IMG/VR virus record: IMGVR_UViG_3300032144_000037
Coordinates: 1-27,532 of that record
Length of the DNA stretch: 27,532 nt
Source of the DNA: a virus
Direction: 5' to 3' (one strand)
Shown: one piece after another, positions 1 through 7,611 of the stretch
Numbering within the stretch: the stretch's first letter is position 1
How the letters are laid out: each line of letters begins with the position of its first letter
The notes under the pieces: generated by a model
What the model was told of the DNA's origin: nothing
The model's input: the letters and a program-made list of their open reading frames with translations, nothing else
Database searches by the model: none
Translations under genes and position numbers: made by a program

Positions 1-118
1 GCGGACGACCCGCATTGCCAGGCCCACTTTTTTTCCAACGATCGACGCATTGCGGGTTGCCAATCCGGCGGGCAATTACGGAATGTGATCCGCCCTGGTC
101 AGGGTCAGGTGACGCATC
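1..118. other. region upstream of terminase; no gene assigned
   Basis: No convincing gene is visible. All three + frames are short or run into the next gene out of frame. The stretch holds a run of seven T (28-34), unusual here, and an 8-base direct repeat CGCATTGC at 11-18 and 46-53. Sequence just upstream of a small terminase gene is a common place for a cos or pac site or for the end of the preceding transcript. Neither can be shown from this fragment. Confidence 0.3.
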
Positions 119-526
119 GTGAAGTGCGCGACGTGCCCGGCCGAACTCCCGGTGCAGCAAGGCCCCGGGCGGCGAAGGAGGAAATGCACGGAGTGCTCGC
201 CGCCTGACCGGCGTGACCGCAGAGTGGCCGCCGTCCCGGCTGTTCGAGCGTCCACCGCCGTGGCTGACGAGCCGGTGCCGGGCCCGGTCGAGACCGAGAC
301 CTTGGCCAGCCTGAAGAAGGCCAACCGGGTCCACACAGTGCCCGGCGCGATCGCCCTGCGCCTGGCCCGGGACCTGGACGGCAATGCGCTGACCGGGTCG
401 CAGGCGTCCTCGGTCAGCGCGCAGCTACTGCGCACGATGGAGCTGGCGCTCGACGGTGCGCCGGCAGAGCCGGACGAGGTCGACGAGTTCAGTGCCCGGT
501 TGCGAACCAAGCGGGCCAGCGCGTGA
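119..526 (+). CDS. terminase small subunit, zinc-binding type (probable)
   Basis: A 135-residue basic protein directly ahead of and overlapping the large terminase. Near the N-terminus are two CxxC pairs (CATC at residues 3-6, CTEC at about 24-27) separated by a basic, Arg-rich stretch, which looks like a zinc ribbon able to bind DNA. The C-terminal half is helical, with a segment (VSAQLLRTMELAL) typical of small terminase oligomerisation regions. The GTG start at 119 follows TCAGGTGA at a suitable distance. The assignment rests on position and architecture: small terminases recognise the packaging site and load the large subunit. A DNA-binding protein of another kind is possible. Confidence 0.6.
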   Translation: MKCATCPAELPVQQGPGRRRRKCTECSPPDRRDRRVAAVPAVRASTAVADEPVPGPVETETLASLKKANRVHTVPGAIALRLARDLDGNALTGSQASSVSAQLLRTMELALDGAPAEPDEVDEFSARLRTKRASA

Positions 527-2157
527 GCCCTGCCCGGTCCCCGGCGCCGCTGCAGCAGCCGGCGACGCTCTGGGTGCCGCCCCGGCGCGGGTCCTACGGC
601 CCGGAGATCATCGAGTGGGCCGGCGGCATCGGCATCGAGATGGATCTGGAGCAGCAGCGGGACATTGACGTCCTGGCCAGCTACGGCCCGGGTGGTGACT
701 GGCTGGTCCCGGAGGCCGGGATCATCGAGGGCCGACAGAACGGCAAGACCAAGTCGGTGCTGTTGCCGATCGCGCTGGCCGACCTGTTCCTGTTCTCGGA
801 TACTCCGGACCGGATCTTCTGGACCTCGCACCTGATGAAGACGTCGCTGGACACCTTCGGTCGGGTCATGGAGCTGATCGAGAACAACCGGTCGCTGAAG
901 CGGCGGGTCAAGTCGGTCACGGAGTCGAAGTCCGAGCAGGCGATCCTCCTGGACAACGGTGCATCGTTCGAACTCCTGGCCCGTACTGGCGGCGGGGGGC
1001 GAGGCCTCGGCGGCAAGCGCGTGGTCTTCGACGAGGCGCTGTTCCTGCTGCTGGCGGCAATGGGTGCGCTGTTGCCGACGCTGCGGTCCCGCGGTAACCC
1101 GCAGATCAACTACGGCAGCTCGGCCGGCAAGCCCGAGTCCGATCACCTGCGGTCGCTGCAGGCGCGCGGGCGCCGCGGTGGTGACCCGGGCCTGATCCTG
1201 ATCGAGTACCGCGCCGACGGCAGCTGGGCCGACCCGGGGTGCCTGGCCGGGAAGTTCTGCACGCACATTTACGGCGTCGAGGGTTGCTCGCTCGATGACG
1301 AGAACCGTTGGCGGCAGGCGAATCACGCGATCGGCCGTGGCCGGATGCGGTTGCAGAGCCTCCGCAGCGAGCGCAGCATCCTGTGCCGGACGCCGGAAGG
1401 TGTTCTGGAGTACGGGCGGGAGGCACTCGGCTGGGAGGAAGCCGGCGGCGCCCTGACCAAGCCGATCCCGATCAAGGCGTGGGCGGATCTCGCCGTTCCG
1501 GATTCGTATCCGAAGCCGGCTGGCCGGCCGGTGTTCTTCGTGACGATCGAGAAGTCGTCGGCTTCGGCGACGATCGCGACGGCGGCGGACGGGCTCGGCG
1601 GGATTCCGCACGTCGAGCTCGCGGATCACCGCCTGGGTACTGACTGGCTGCTGGCGAAGCACCGTCTGGACGGGCAGTGGCAGGACGGGCGCCTGCAGCA
1701 GCTGAAAGCGGCGTACCCGGATGCGGTGTTCGCGGCCTGGGCCAAGGGCCCGGTGGAGAGCCTGGGCCCGGAGCTGCAGAGCGCGAAATTCGAACTCGAG
1801 CTCCTGGCACCGGCCGAGCAGGCACAGGCGTGCGGGCACGTCGAGAAGCTGATGGCCGGGCGGGCGGATCCGGACCGGCCGGATCGCCGCCTACCGGCGT
1901 TCACGCATTCGGGTGACCCGATCGTCGTCGACTCGATGGCCGGGTACGCGACGCGCACCCTCGACCAGGGTGTCTGGACGCTCGACTGGAAGACGTCGAC
2001 CGGGAACCTGGCGCCCTTCGCGGCGGAGATAGGCGCCCTGTGGCTGCTGGAGAAGCACCGCGGCGAGACCAAGTCGGAACCCGGATCGGCGCCGGTGACG
2101 CATCCATCCGCGTCGTCCGGCGACCTGTGGCGCCCGACCGAACGATTGAACCTGTGA
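523..2157 (+). CDS. terL: terminase large subunit (packaging ATPase/nuclease)
   Basis: A 544-residue protein whose GTG start overlaps the previous stop (GTGA). The ATPase half has a Walker A of the actinophage type (EGRQNGKTK, residues 69-77) and a Walker B (RVVFDEALF, about 166-174). The C-terminal half fits the RNase H-like nuclease domain, with GTDW near 372, a conserved-looking LGPEL near 414 and VVDSMAGYATR near 468. It would pump DNA into the prohead and cut the concatemer. Odd point: the first two expected catalytic acids of the nuclease look replaced (FFVTIEK near 341, FAAWAKGP near 405), with only the third (D470) obvious. Length is normal for the family and the frame is intact. Confidence 0.93.
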   Translation: MSPARSPAPLQQPATLWVPPRRGSYGPEIIEWAGGIGIEMDLEQQRDIDVLASYGPGGDWLVPEAGIIEGRQNGKTKSVLLPIALADLFLFSDTPDRIFWTSHLMKTSLDTFGRVMELIENNRSLKRRVKSVTESKSEQAILLDNGASFELLARTGGGGRGLGGKRVVFDEALFLLLAAMGALLPTLRSRGNPQINYGSSAGKPESDHLRSLQARGRRGGDPGLILIEYRADGSWADPGCLAGKFCTHIYGVEGCSLDDENRWRQANHAIGRGRMRLQSLRSERSILCRTPEGVLEYGREALGWEEAGGALTKPIPIKAWADLAVPDSYPKPAGRPVFFVTIEKSSASATIATAADGLGGIPHVELADHRLGTDWLLAKHRLDGQWQDGRLQQLKAAYPDAVFAAWAKGPVESLGPELQSAKFELELLAPAEQAQACGHVEKLMAGRADPDRPDRRLPAFTHSGDPIVVDSMAGYATRTLDQGVWTLDWKTSTGNLAPFAAEIGALWLLEKHRGETKSEPGSAPVTHPSASSGDLWRPTERLNL

Positions 2158-2171
2158 AAGGTGGTGGCGTG

Positions 2172-2456
2172 GTGACCATCCAGTTCCGTCTCCCGGTCCC
2201 GAGTTCCGAACTGCTGGCCAACCTGCTCGGCCTGGCCGGCCTGGTGGCCGTCGTGGTCGGCGCTGGTGGGCTGCTGGGCAACTGGTGGGTAAGCCTGGTG
2301 CTGGCCGGCGGGGTGTGCGTGTTCCTGTCCTGGGTCGCCACCCAGCAGCCCGCACAGGCAACCTCGTCCCGGGTCGGGTCCGCGGCCGCGCCGGCCGACG
2401 TGCTGGCGCTGAAGCGGATCCTGGCCGACGCCGAACAGCGCACGAGGGTCGGGTAA
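2172..2456 (+). CDS. small membrane protein of unknown function
   Basis: A 94-residue protein between terminase and portal. Two hydrophobic segments are clear (about residues 14-36 and 39-58), followed by a polar C-terminal tail ending in a short helix (VLALKRILADAEQRTR). The start is a choice between GTG 2169 and GTG 2172. The latter lies 7 bases after AAAGGTGG, which begins at the terminase stop, and is preferred. Small two-span proteins occur between terL and portal in some actinophages, but no function can be named. It may place packaging at the membrane or act in exclusion, which is speculation. Confidence 0.65.
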   Translation: MTIQFRLPVPSSELLANLLGLAGLVAVVVGAGGLLGNWWVSLVLAGGVCVFLSWVATQQPAQATSSRVGSAAAPADVLALKRILADAEQRTRVG

Positions 2457-2460
2457 CCCG

Positions 2461-3888
2461 GTGGGCTCGTGGCTGTTCCCGTCCCGGGTTCGTGAGGCCT
2501 CGCCGGCACAGGTGATGGCGGCCGGCGCCGCCGGGTCGGGTGGGTGGGGTGTCGACCCGGTCGACGGTGACCGCGGGTACAAGCCGGCCGGGTCACGCAG
2601 GGAGGTGCCGTACTGGACGCTGGAGAAGTCCCGGACGTACAGCGTCGCCGCGTACCGGACGAACCCGATGGCGCGGGCGATCCTCGACACCTACACCAGC
2701 TTCGTCGTCGGCGACTCCGGTCTGTCCCTGCAGGTGAACAACCCCGACGTCCGCCAGGTCGCCGAGGAGTTCTGGAAGGACCCCCGCAACGCGCTCGGCG
2801 ACCGGCAGGAGTTGATGCTGCGGGACCTGATGCTGATGGGGGAGCAGTGCCACGAGATGCTCGTCGGCCCCGGCTCCGGAGTCGTCCGGTTCTCGCCGAT
2901 CGACACCACCAACATCCGGGACGTCAGCCTCATCTCCGGCAACCCGTTGTGGCCCGGCAAGGTGCTGTTCGAGGGCGGCGGATCCAAGAAGGTCGTCGAC
3001 GTCGACGACATCACCGGCCTGCGCGACGGCGAGTGCCAGTGGTGGACGCCGTGGAAGACCCTGCTGACGGACCGGCGCGGGATGCCGTTCCTGGCGCCGA
3101 TCCTGGACTGGCTCGACTCCTACGACACGATCCTGTCGAACTTGATCGACCGAACCGCGCTGGCCCGGTACCTGGTCTGGGACGTGACCGTGAAGGGCGG
3201 CCAGACCGAGGTCGACGCCTTCGTCAATGCCCGCGGCGGCACCACCGTCCCGCGCTCGGGGTCCGTCGAGGTGCACACCGACTCGGTCACCTGGGAACCG
3301 AAGACGGCTCCGACCGAGGCCGAGGAGGACAGCGTCGCCGCGAAGGGCGTGCTGACCCTGATCGCCGGAGGCGCCGGCCTGGCCAAGACCTGGCTTGCTG
3401 ATCCGGAGGACGCCAACAGGGCCACCAGCCTGACGATGGCCGAGCCGGTGCGCCGCCGGGTCGGCGGTGTGCAGAAGACCTGGCTCGGATACCAGACCGA
3501 CCTCGTGCGGTTCGCGGTCGACCGGGCCGTCGCGGCGAAGCGGCTCCCGGCGAAGGTTGAGGGTACGGACCCGAAGACCGGTGTGACGTACGAGATCCCG
3601 GCCTCGCAGGCGGTGACGATCAGCGGCCCGGAGATCGCCGCAGCCGATGCGCAGCTCACGGCGCAGGTGCTGCTGAACCTGTCGACCGGCCTGGACAACC
3701 TCGTCACGGCCGGCGTGCTGACCAAAGAGGCCGCCGGGGTGGCCGCCCGCAAGGCCTGGGAGGACTACGTCGGCGTGCCGTACTCCGCGGACCTCGGCAA
3801 GCCCGATGCCAACCCGGACGACATCGCCACCCACGTGGACGGCGCGGCACCGGCCGCCGCCCGGCGCGGCAATCTCCGCCCCGCCTGA
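2461..3888 (+). CDS. phage portal protein
   Basis: A 475-residue protein starting at a GTG four bases after the preceding stop. It has the expected portal features: an N-terminal region leading into YSVAAYRTNPMARAILDTYTS, a hydrophilic wing/stem region with RDLMLMGEQCHEM, and a C-terminal region with an extended Ala-rich helix. Length and position (after terL, before capsid) match the family. The dodecameric portal forms the DNA entry vertex and docks both terminase and the connector proteins encoded from 11017. The Ala/Arg-rich tail after residue 455 looks disordered. Confidence 0.9.
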   Translation: MGSWLFPSRVREASPAQVMAAGAAGSGGWGVDPVDGDRGYKPAGSRREVPYWTLEKSRTYSVAAYRTNPMARAILDTYTSFVVGDSGLSLQVNNPDVRQVAEEFWKDPRNALGDRQELMLRDLMLMGEQCHEMLVGPGSGVVRFSPIDTTNIRDVSLISGNPLWPGKVLFEGGGSKKVVDVDDITGLRDGECQWWTPWKTLLTDRRGMPFLAPILDWLDSYDTILSNLIDRTALARYLVWDVTVKGGQTEVDAFVNARGGTTVPRSGSVEVHTDSVTWEPKTAPTEAEEDSVAAKGVLTLIAGGAGLAKTWLADPEDANRATSLTMAEPVRRRVGGVQKTWLGYQTDLVRFAVDRAVAAKRLPAKVEGTDPKTGVTYEIPASQAVTISGPEIAAADAQLTAQVLLNLSTGLDNLVTAGVLTKEAAGVAARKAWEDYVGVPYSADLGKPDANPDDIATHVDGAAPAAARRGNLRPA

Positions 3889-3932
3889 CCCCCATTTCGC
3901 CGCAACCACCCTGACAGATGAGGAGTTTCAGC

Positions 3933-4253
3933 ATGGCCAAGCTCACCCGTGAAGAGGCCGCGATCGCCCTGGGAATGAAGGCCCGTGAGGTCGTCGACCT
4001 GGTGGCCGTGCGCGGCGGGACCGTCGTGCAGACCCACGACGGTGTCCAGACCCTGGTTACCGACGACGGCGCGATCACGCCGTACGTTCGGCCGCCGCTG
4101 GCCGAGTCCGCCGAGGCCGTGACCGAGGACCCGGACGCCGTCCTCGACGTGCTCCGCGCCGAGGCCGAAGCGCTCGGCGTGAAGGTCGACAAGCGGTGGT
4201 CCGCCGACCGGCTGGCCAAGGAGATCGACGCGCGGAAGAGCAGCGGCGCATAG
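3933..4253 (+). CDS. small head-region protein with LEM/Rho-N-like C-terminus
   Basis: A 106-residue protein. ATG 3933 is chosen over the in-frame ATG 3918 because AGGAG (3921-3925) lies inside the longer version and sits 7 bases before 3933. The N-terminal part (MAKLTREEAAIALGMKAREVVDL) resembles a small helical domain, and the middle is a short beta-like region. The C-terminal KVDKRWSADRLAKEID pattern is typical of the HeH/LEM or Rho N-terminal-like motif seen in many small phage head proteins beside portal and capsid genes. The role is unknown; a head-assembly or nucleic-acid-binding accessory is the likeliest reading. Confidence 0.65.
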   Translation: MAKLTREEAAIALGMKAREVVDLVAVRGGTVVQTHDGVQTLVTDDGAITPYVRPPLAESAEAVTEDPDAVLDVLRAEAEALGVKVDKRWSADRLAKEIDARKSSGA

Positions 4254-4256
4254 CGG

Positions 4257-7061
4257 ATGAGCAACCACCCCGAGCACGGGCACCCGGTGATCGGCTGCCT
4301 GGACTGCAACCAGGAGTCCGCGACCGCGGGTTTCCGAGGGAAGGAGACCACCGTGGATCTCGCCTGCCCGAACTGCGGGCACACATTCGCCGCCGAGGCC
4401 GGCCAGCCGGTGCCGGTCCGGGTCACCGAGTCCGTGGCCACTGGTCAGCCGGCCGCACCGGCCGACACGTGGCCGCTGGGCACGGCCGAGCAGGTGCTGA
4501 CCGCATGGCGTGAGACGCACCACCCCCGGGAGGCCTCCCGCTACCTGCCGGCCGCGCTCACCGAGCTGCACGACCGGATCCGCGCAGCCGCCACCGCCCA
4601 GACGGTGACGCTCCCGGACGCCGCGACCGTGGTCGAGGCGATCAACGGGGAACGCTCGAGCAACGACACCCGCGACCTGCTGCAGGTCGCACTCGAGGAA
4701 GCCGCCAAGGCTGCGGGTAGTTCCCCGTACGACTACTGCTACGCGTGGGTCCAGGACTTCACCGACACCATGGTCGTGTACCGCTCCGGCGGGAAGACCT
4801 GGCAGCGCACCTACGCACTGGCCCCCGTCGGGACGATCGGCACGATCACCTTCCTGGACGACCCGGTGCCGGTGATCGCCCAGACCTGGTACGTGCCGGC
4901 CGCCGGCGGCGACCCGACGATGCCCGCCGAAGCCGAGACCGACGTCATCATCGAGACCACGGGCCCGCCCGCAACGGCCGAGCGGGTCCGGATCCCCGGC
5001 CGGGTCCTGGAGGCCAAGGAGGACGACGCTACCGGCGGCCGGGTCTACCGGGTCCGGATCATCCAGGCCGGCGAGTCCAAGAACGGCCGGATCTACCCGG
5101 CCCAGGTCCTCGCGGCCGCGGCCTCGTTGTACGAGAACGCGAAGGCCTTCGACCACCACCGGACTCCGGAGGAGATGGCGTCCGGGACGATCCGCGGGAT
5201 GGTCGGGTACTACTCCGACGTCGCCTCCACCGGTGACGGCCTCGAAGCCGACCTGCACCTGCTGCCCTCCGCGGTGCACGCGGCCGAGGCCCTGGACGCC
5301 GCGCTCGCCGGCGAGACCGACGGCCGTGAACCCCTGGTCGGGCTCTCCCATGACGTCCAGGCCCTGTTCCGGCAGGTCAACCTCGGTGGGGCCCGGCGCA
5401 TGGAAGCCACGTCCATCGTGACCGTGAACTCCGCCGACGTCGTCGCCCACCCGGCGGCCGGCGGTAAGGCCACCCGGGCCGTCGCCGGTGGCCTGGACGA
5501 CGACACCGAGACCACGGATGACGCCGATTCCCCAACAACCCCCGCGGGCGGGCCGCCCGAAGAGATCACCGATCCAGAGGAGACTGATGTGACCGTCAGC
5601 ACCGAAGGTGTGCTCGCCGCTCTGAAGACAGCTACGCCGGAGCAGCTCGCTGCCGTCGGTCTGTCGCGGCCTGCCACCGAGACCATCACCCCGCCGGTCC
5701 CGGCAACCACCGACCCCGTCAGCGCCCGGGAGACCCTGGCCAAGACCTCGTTCCTCGGCAAGATGCTCGTCCGCTCGAAGGTGGCCGACGCGGGCCTGCC
5801 TGAGGCCGTGGCCGAGTCCCTGCTGGACGCGCTGCCCGACCAGGTCACCGAGGCCGACGTCGACGCGCAGGTCGCCTCCCTCAAGGGGGCCCTCGGGATC
5901 GCCGAACGCGCCCAGCTGGTGCCGACCGCCGCCGTCGCGGTGACCCAGGAGTCGCGGGACAAGAAGGTCAAGGCGCTGGACGCGTTCTTCACGCCCGGCG
6001 ACACCACCGGATACAACAGCTTCCGGGAGGCGTTCCTCGACTTCACCGGCGCCCGCCCGCGCAGCTGGGACGAGGACTTCAACAAGGTCATCCTCCGGGA
6101 GTCAATGGGCGGTGGGTACGACTCGGGCAGCACCGACGGGGACCGGCTGGTTGAGTCCGTGGCCAGCACCACCTGGGCCGCCGCACTCGGCGACTCGGTG
6201 ACCCGGCGCCTGGTCGCCGCCTACGCGCAGCCGTCGCTGCAGACGTGGCGGGCGATCGTGTCGAACATCTTCCCGGTGAACGACTTCCGTACCCAGCGGA
6301 TCGAGCGCATCGGTGGATACGGTGTCCTGCCGGCGGTCAACCAGGGCCAGCCGTACCAGCCGCTGACGAGCCCCACCAACGAGGAAGCCACGTACGCAGC
6401 GACCAAGCGCGGTGGCACCGAAGACCTCACCCTCGAGGCGATCGCCAACGACGACGTCCGGGCCATCAGCCTGATCCCCGACAAGCTCGCCCTGGCCGCC
6501 GCGCAGACCCTGTTCCGGTTCGTCTGGGACATCTTCCCGACGAATGCCGCGACCACGTACGACTCGACGGCTCTCTTCCACGCCACCCACAGCAACACCG
6601 ACAACCCGGCGGTGCTGAGCGACACGACGCTGGCGACCGGGCGGCGGAAGATGCGTCAGCAGGCGGCCTACGGCGACTCCTCGAACGTGCTGTCGTTCAT
6701 CCCGAAGTTCCTGGTGGTGCCGTCGGCGCTGGAGAACCTCGCGTTCCAGCTGACCGCATCGGCCGTCGCGGTCCCCGCTTCGGGCAACGCCTCGAACATC
6801 CCCAACCTGCACCAGGGTCTGCAGCCGATCGTCGTCGACTACTACAGCGACAACGACGACTGGTTCCTGGTCGCGGATCCGGCGCAGTGCCCGACCATCG
6901 AGCTCGGGTTCTACCAGGGGCAGCAGACCCCGCAGCTCTTCACCCAGTCCGACCCGAACGTGGGGAGCATGTTCGACGCGGACAAGATGACGTTGAAGGT
7001 GCGCCACATCTACGGCGGTGCTCCGGTCGAGCACCGCGGGTTCTACCGCGGCTCCAACTAG
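4257..7061 (+). CDS. fused prohead protease / major capsid protein
   Basis: One uninterrupted frame of 934 residues. Residues 1-45 hold a possible zinc ribbon (CLDC 14-17, CPNC 37-40). About 155-215 is a small beta domain. About 245-410 looks like a prohead protease of the herpesvirus-protease fold: NGRIYP (276-281), FDHHR with candidate catalytic His 300/301, and GLSHD with candidate Ser 364. An acidic, Pro/Thr-rich linker (412-445) precedes a scaffold-like helical region (446-560) and the capsid domain (about 565-934), which resembles Mu gpT-type heads (TALFHATHSNTDNP and a DWFLVADP stretch). Domain limits are estimates. Start: ATG 4257 has little Shine-Dalgarno support, whereas in-frame GTG 4353 follows a strong AAGGAG. 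An internal start at 5589 would give capsid alone. Confidence 0.85.
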   Translation: MSNHPEHGHPVIGCLDCNQESATAGFRGKETTVDLACPNCGHTFAAEAGQPVPVRVTESVATGQPAAPADTWPLGTAEQVLTAWRETHHPREASRYLPAALTELHDRIRAAATAQTVTLPDAATVVEAINGERSSNDTRDLLQVALEEAAKAAGSSPYDYCYAWVQDFTDTMVVYRSGGKTWQRTYALAPVGTIGTITFLDDPVPVIAQTWYVPAAGGDPTMPAEAETDVIIETTGPPATAERVRIPGRVLEAKEDDATGGRVYRVRIIQAGESKNGRIYPAQVLAAAASLYENAKAFDHHRTPEEMASGTIRGMVGYYSDVASTGDGLEADLHLLPSAVHAAEALDAALAGETDGREPLVGLSHDVQALFRQVNLGGARRMEATSIVTVNSADVVAHPAAGGKATRAVAGGLDDDTETTDDADSPTTPAGGPPEEITDPEETDVTVSTEGVLAALKTATPEQLAAVGLSRPATETITPPVPATTDPVSARETLAKTSFLGKMLVRSKVADAGLPEAVAESLLDALPDQVTEADVDAQVASLKGALGIAERAQLVPTAAVAVTQESRDKKVKALDAFFTPGDTTGYNSFREAFLDFTGARPRSWDEDFNKVILRESMGGGYDSGSTDGDRLVESVASTTWAAALGDSVTRRLVAAYAQPSLQTWRAIVSNIFPVNDFRTQRIERIGGYGVLPAVNQGQPYQPLTSPTNEEATYAATKRGGTEDLTLEAIANDDVRAISLIPDKLALAAAQTLFRFVWDIFPTNAATTYDSTALFHATHSNTDNPAVLSDTTLATGRRKMRQQAAYGDSSNVLSFIPKFLVVPSALENLAFQLTASAVAVPASGNASNIPNLHQGLQPIVVDYYSDNDDWFLVADPAQCPTIELGFYQGQQTPQLFTQSDPNVGSMFDADKMTLKVRHIYGGAPVEHRGFYRGSN
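4341..4355 (+). promoter_or_regulatory. strong ribosome site pointing to an alternative GTG start at 4353
   Basis: AAGGAG (4341-4346), within a longer purine run from 4336, stands six bases before GTG 4353, which is in frame with the protease-capsid gene. It would shorten the product to 902 residues and remove the first CxxC pair. ATG 4257 lies only three bases after the previous stop and has no comparable signal, although translational coupling could serve it. Both may be used. Confidence 0.6.
5576..5591 (+). promoter_or_regulatory. internal ribosome binding site for the capsid part
   Basis: AGAGGAG (5576-5582) lies six bases before GTG 5589, in frame with the long protease-capsid gene and exactly at the junction between the acidic linker and the scaffold/capsid part. 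Position and quality match the ribosome sites of ordinary genes in this window (for example 8572-8577 or 7904-7910). Confidence 0.7.
5589..7061 (+). CDS. nested major capsid protein from an internal start
   Basis: Starting at GTG 5589 the frame would give a 490-residue protein beginning MTVSTEGVLAALKTATPEQL. Its first 115 or so residues are helical and charged, like the delta/scaffold domain often fused to capsid proteins. The rest is the capsid domain. Phage heads need hundreds of capsid subunits but few protease molecules, so a separate start solves the ratio problem posed by the fusion. The strong Shine-Dalgarno site and its placement at a domain border are seen in the sequence; actual use of the start is inferred. 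The alternative is that only the fusion is made and then cleaved by its own protease. Confidence 0.65.
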   Translation: MTVSTEGVLAALKTATPEQLAAVGLSRPATETITPPVPATTDPVSARETLAKTSFLGKMLVRSKVADAGLPEAVAESLLDALPDQVTEADVDAQVASLKGALGIAERAQLVPTAAVAVTQESRDKKVKALDAFFTPGDTTGYNSFREAFLDFTGARPRSWDEDFNKVILRESMGGGYDSGSTDGDRLVESVASTTWAAALGDSVTRRLVAAYAQPSLQTWRAIVSNIFPVNDFRTQRIERIGGYGVLPAVNQGQPYQPLTSPTNEEATYAATKRGGTEDLTLEAIANDDVRAISLIPDKLALAAAQTLFRFVWDIFPTNAATTYDSTALFHATHSNTDNPAVLSDTTLATGRRKMRQQAAYGDSSNVLSFIPKFLVVPSALENLAFQLTASAVAVPASGNASNIPNLHQGLQPIVVDYYSDNDDWFLVADPAQCPTIELGFYQGQQTPQLFTQSDPNVGSMFDADKMTLKVRHIYGGAPVEHRGFYRGSN

Positions 7062-7073
7062 TCCCACCCCGCC

Positions 7074-7117
7074 GGCGCGGCGGTCCTCGGGCGGTCCTCC
7101 CGTGGGGCCGCCGCGCC
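7074..7117 (+). terminator. hairpin after capsid gene, terminator or attenuator
   Basis: A 13-pair stem with one G-U pair (7074-7086 with 7105-7117) starts 13 bases after the capsid stop, and its loop contains a second small inverted repeat. It is followed by a pyrimidine-rich stretch (TCTTCTCCTG) rather than a clean T run. It could end part of the transcription after capsid, lowering the downstream genes, or protect the 3' end of capsid mRNA. Confidence 0.55.
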
Positions 7118-7194
7118 CGCTCTTCTCCTGACCCAGGGCCCCCGGTGTGATGCACCTGCGGGCTGAAACCCCCATCACCGGAGGATGTTCCGCC

Positions 7195-7608
7195 ATGCCC
7201 CTTTTCACTGAGCTGCGCGGCGCCCTGCAGGCCGTCGTCAACCTCGAATCAGTCGGCGCCGCAGGCGTGACCGGCAACCTGCCGGCCTGGGTCGCCCCGG
7301 CGAAGGCGCAGATCATCAGCGCCCAGTTGGTGCCTGCGGCCGCGATCACCGCCGACCCGACCAACAACGCCGTCTACACCCTGACCCGGCACACCGCCGG
7401 TGCCGCCGCTGCGACCGTGGCCACCAGGTCGTGGGCGACCACGAACTCGGTGGCCCTCACCACCGAGTCGATGACCCTGTCCGGCACCGCCGCGAACCTG
7501 CTTCTCGCGGCGGCAGACACCCTGTCCGTCGTCAAGACCGTCGGCGGCACCGGCCTGGTGATCCCGAACATGCTGCTGGTCGTCAACTACCGCTTCACCG
7601 GGGTCTGA
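7195..7608 (+). CDS. putative head decoration or small virion protein
   Basis: A 137-residue protein, the first gene after the capsid hairpin. ATG 7195 is chosen because GGAGG (7180-7184) precedes it; an upstream in-frame start at 7147 would place that signal inside the gene. The sequence is rich in Ala, Thr and Val with alternating beta-type segments (LPAWVAPAKAQIISAQLVPA, then repeated short strands ending in LLVVNYRFTGV), which suggests a beta-sandwich. Position just after capsid is typical of decoration proteins. No family was recognised with confidence. Confidence 0.6.
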   Translation: MPLFTELRGALQAVVNLESVGAAGVTGNLPAWVAPAKAQIISAQLVPAAAITADPTNNAVYTLTRHTAGAAAATVATRSWATTNSVALTTESMTLSGTAANLLLAAADTLSVVKTVGGTGLVIPNMLLVVNYRFTGV

Positions 7609-7611
7609 TCG

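Noticed and set aside
76-1839. 587-codon minus-strand frame over the terminase genes
   Set aside because: Antisense shadow of terS/terL; the composition is dominated by Arg, Pro and Ala with no motif, and the + strand has Walker motifs.
3765-5450. 561-codon minus-strand frame over portal end and protease
   Set aside because: Low-complexity Gly/Asp/Val/Arg shadow; the overlapping + strand genes have recognisable domains and ribosome sites.
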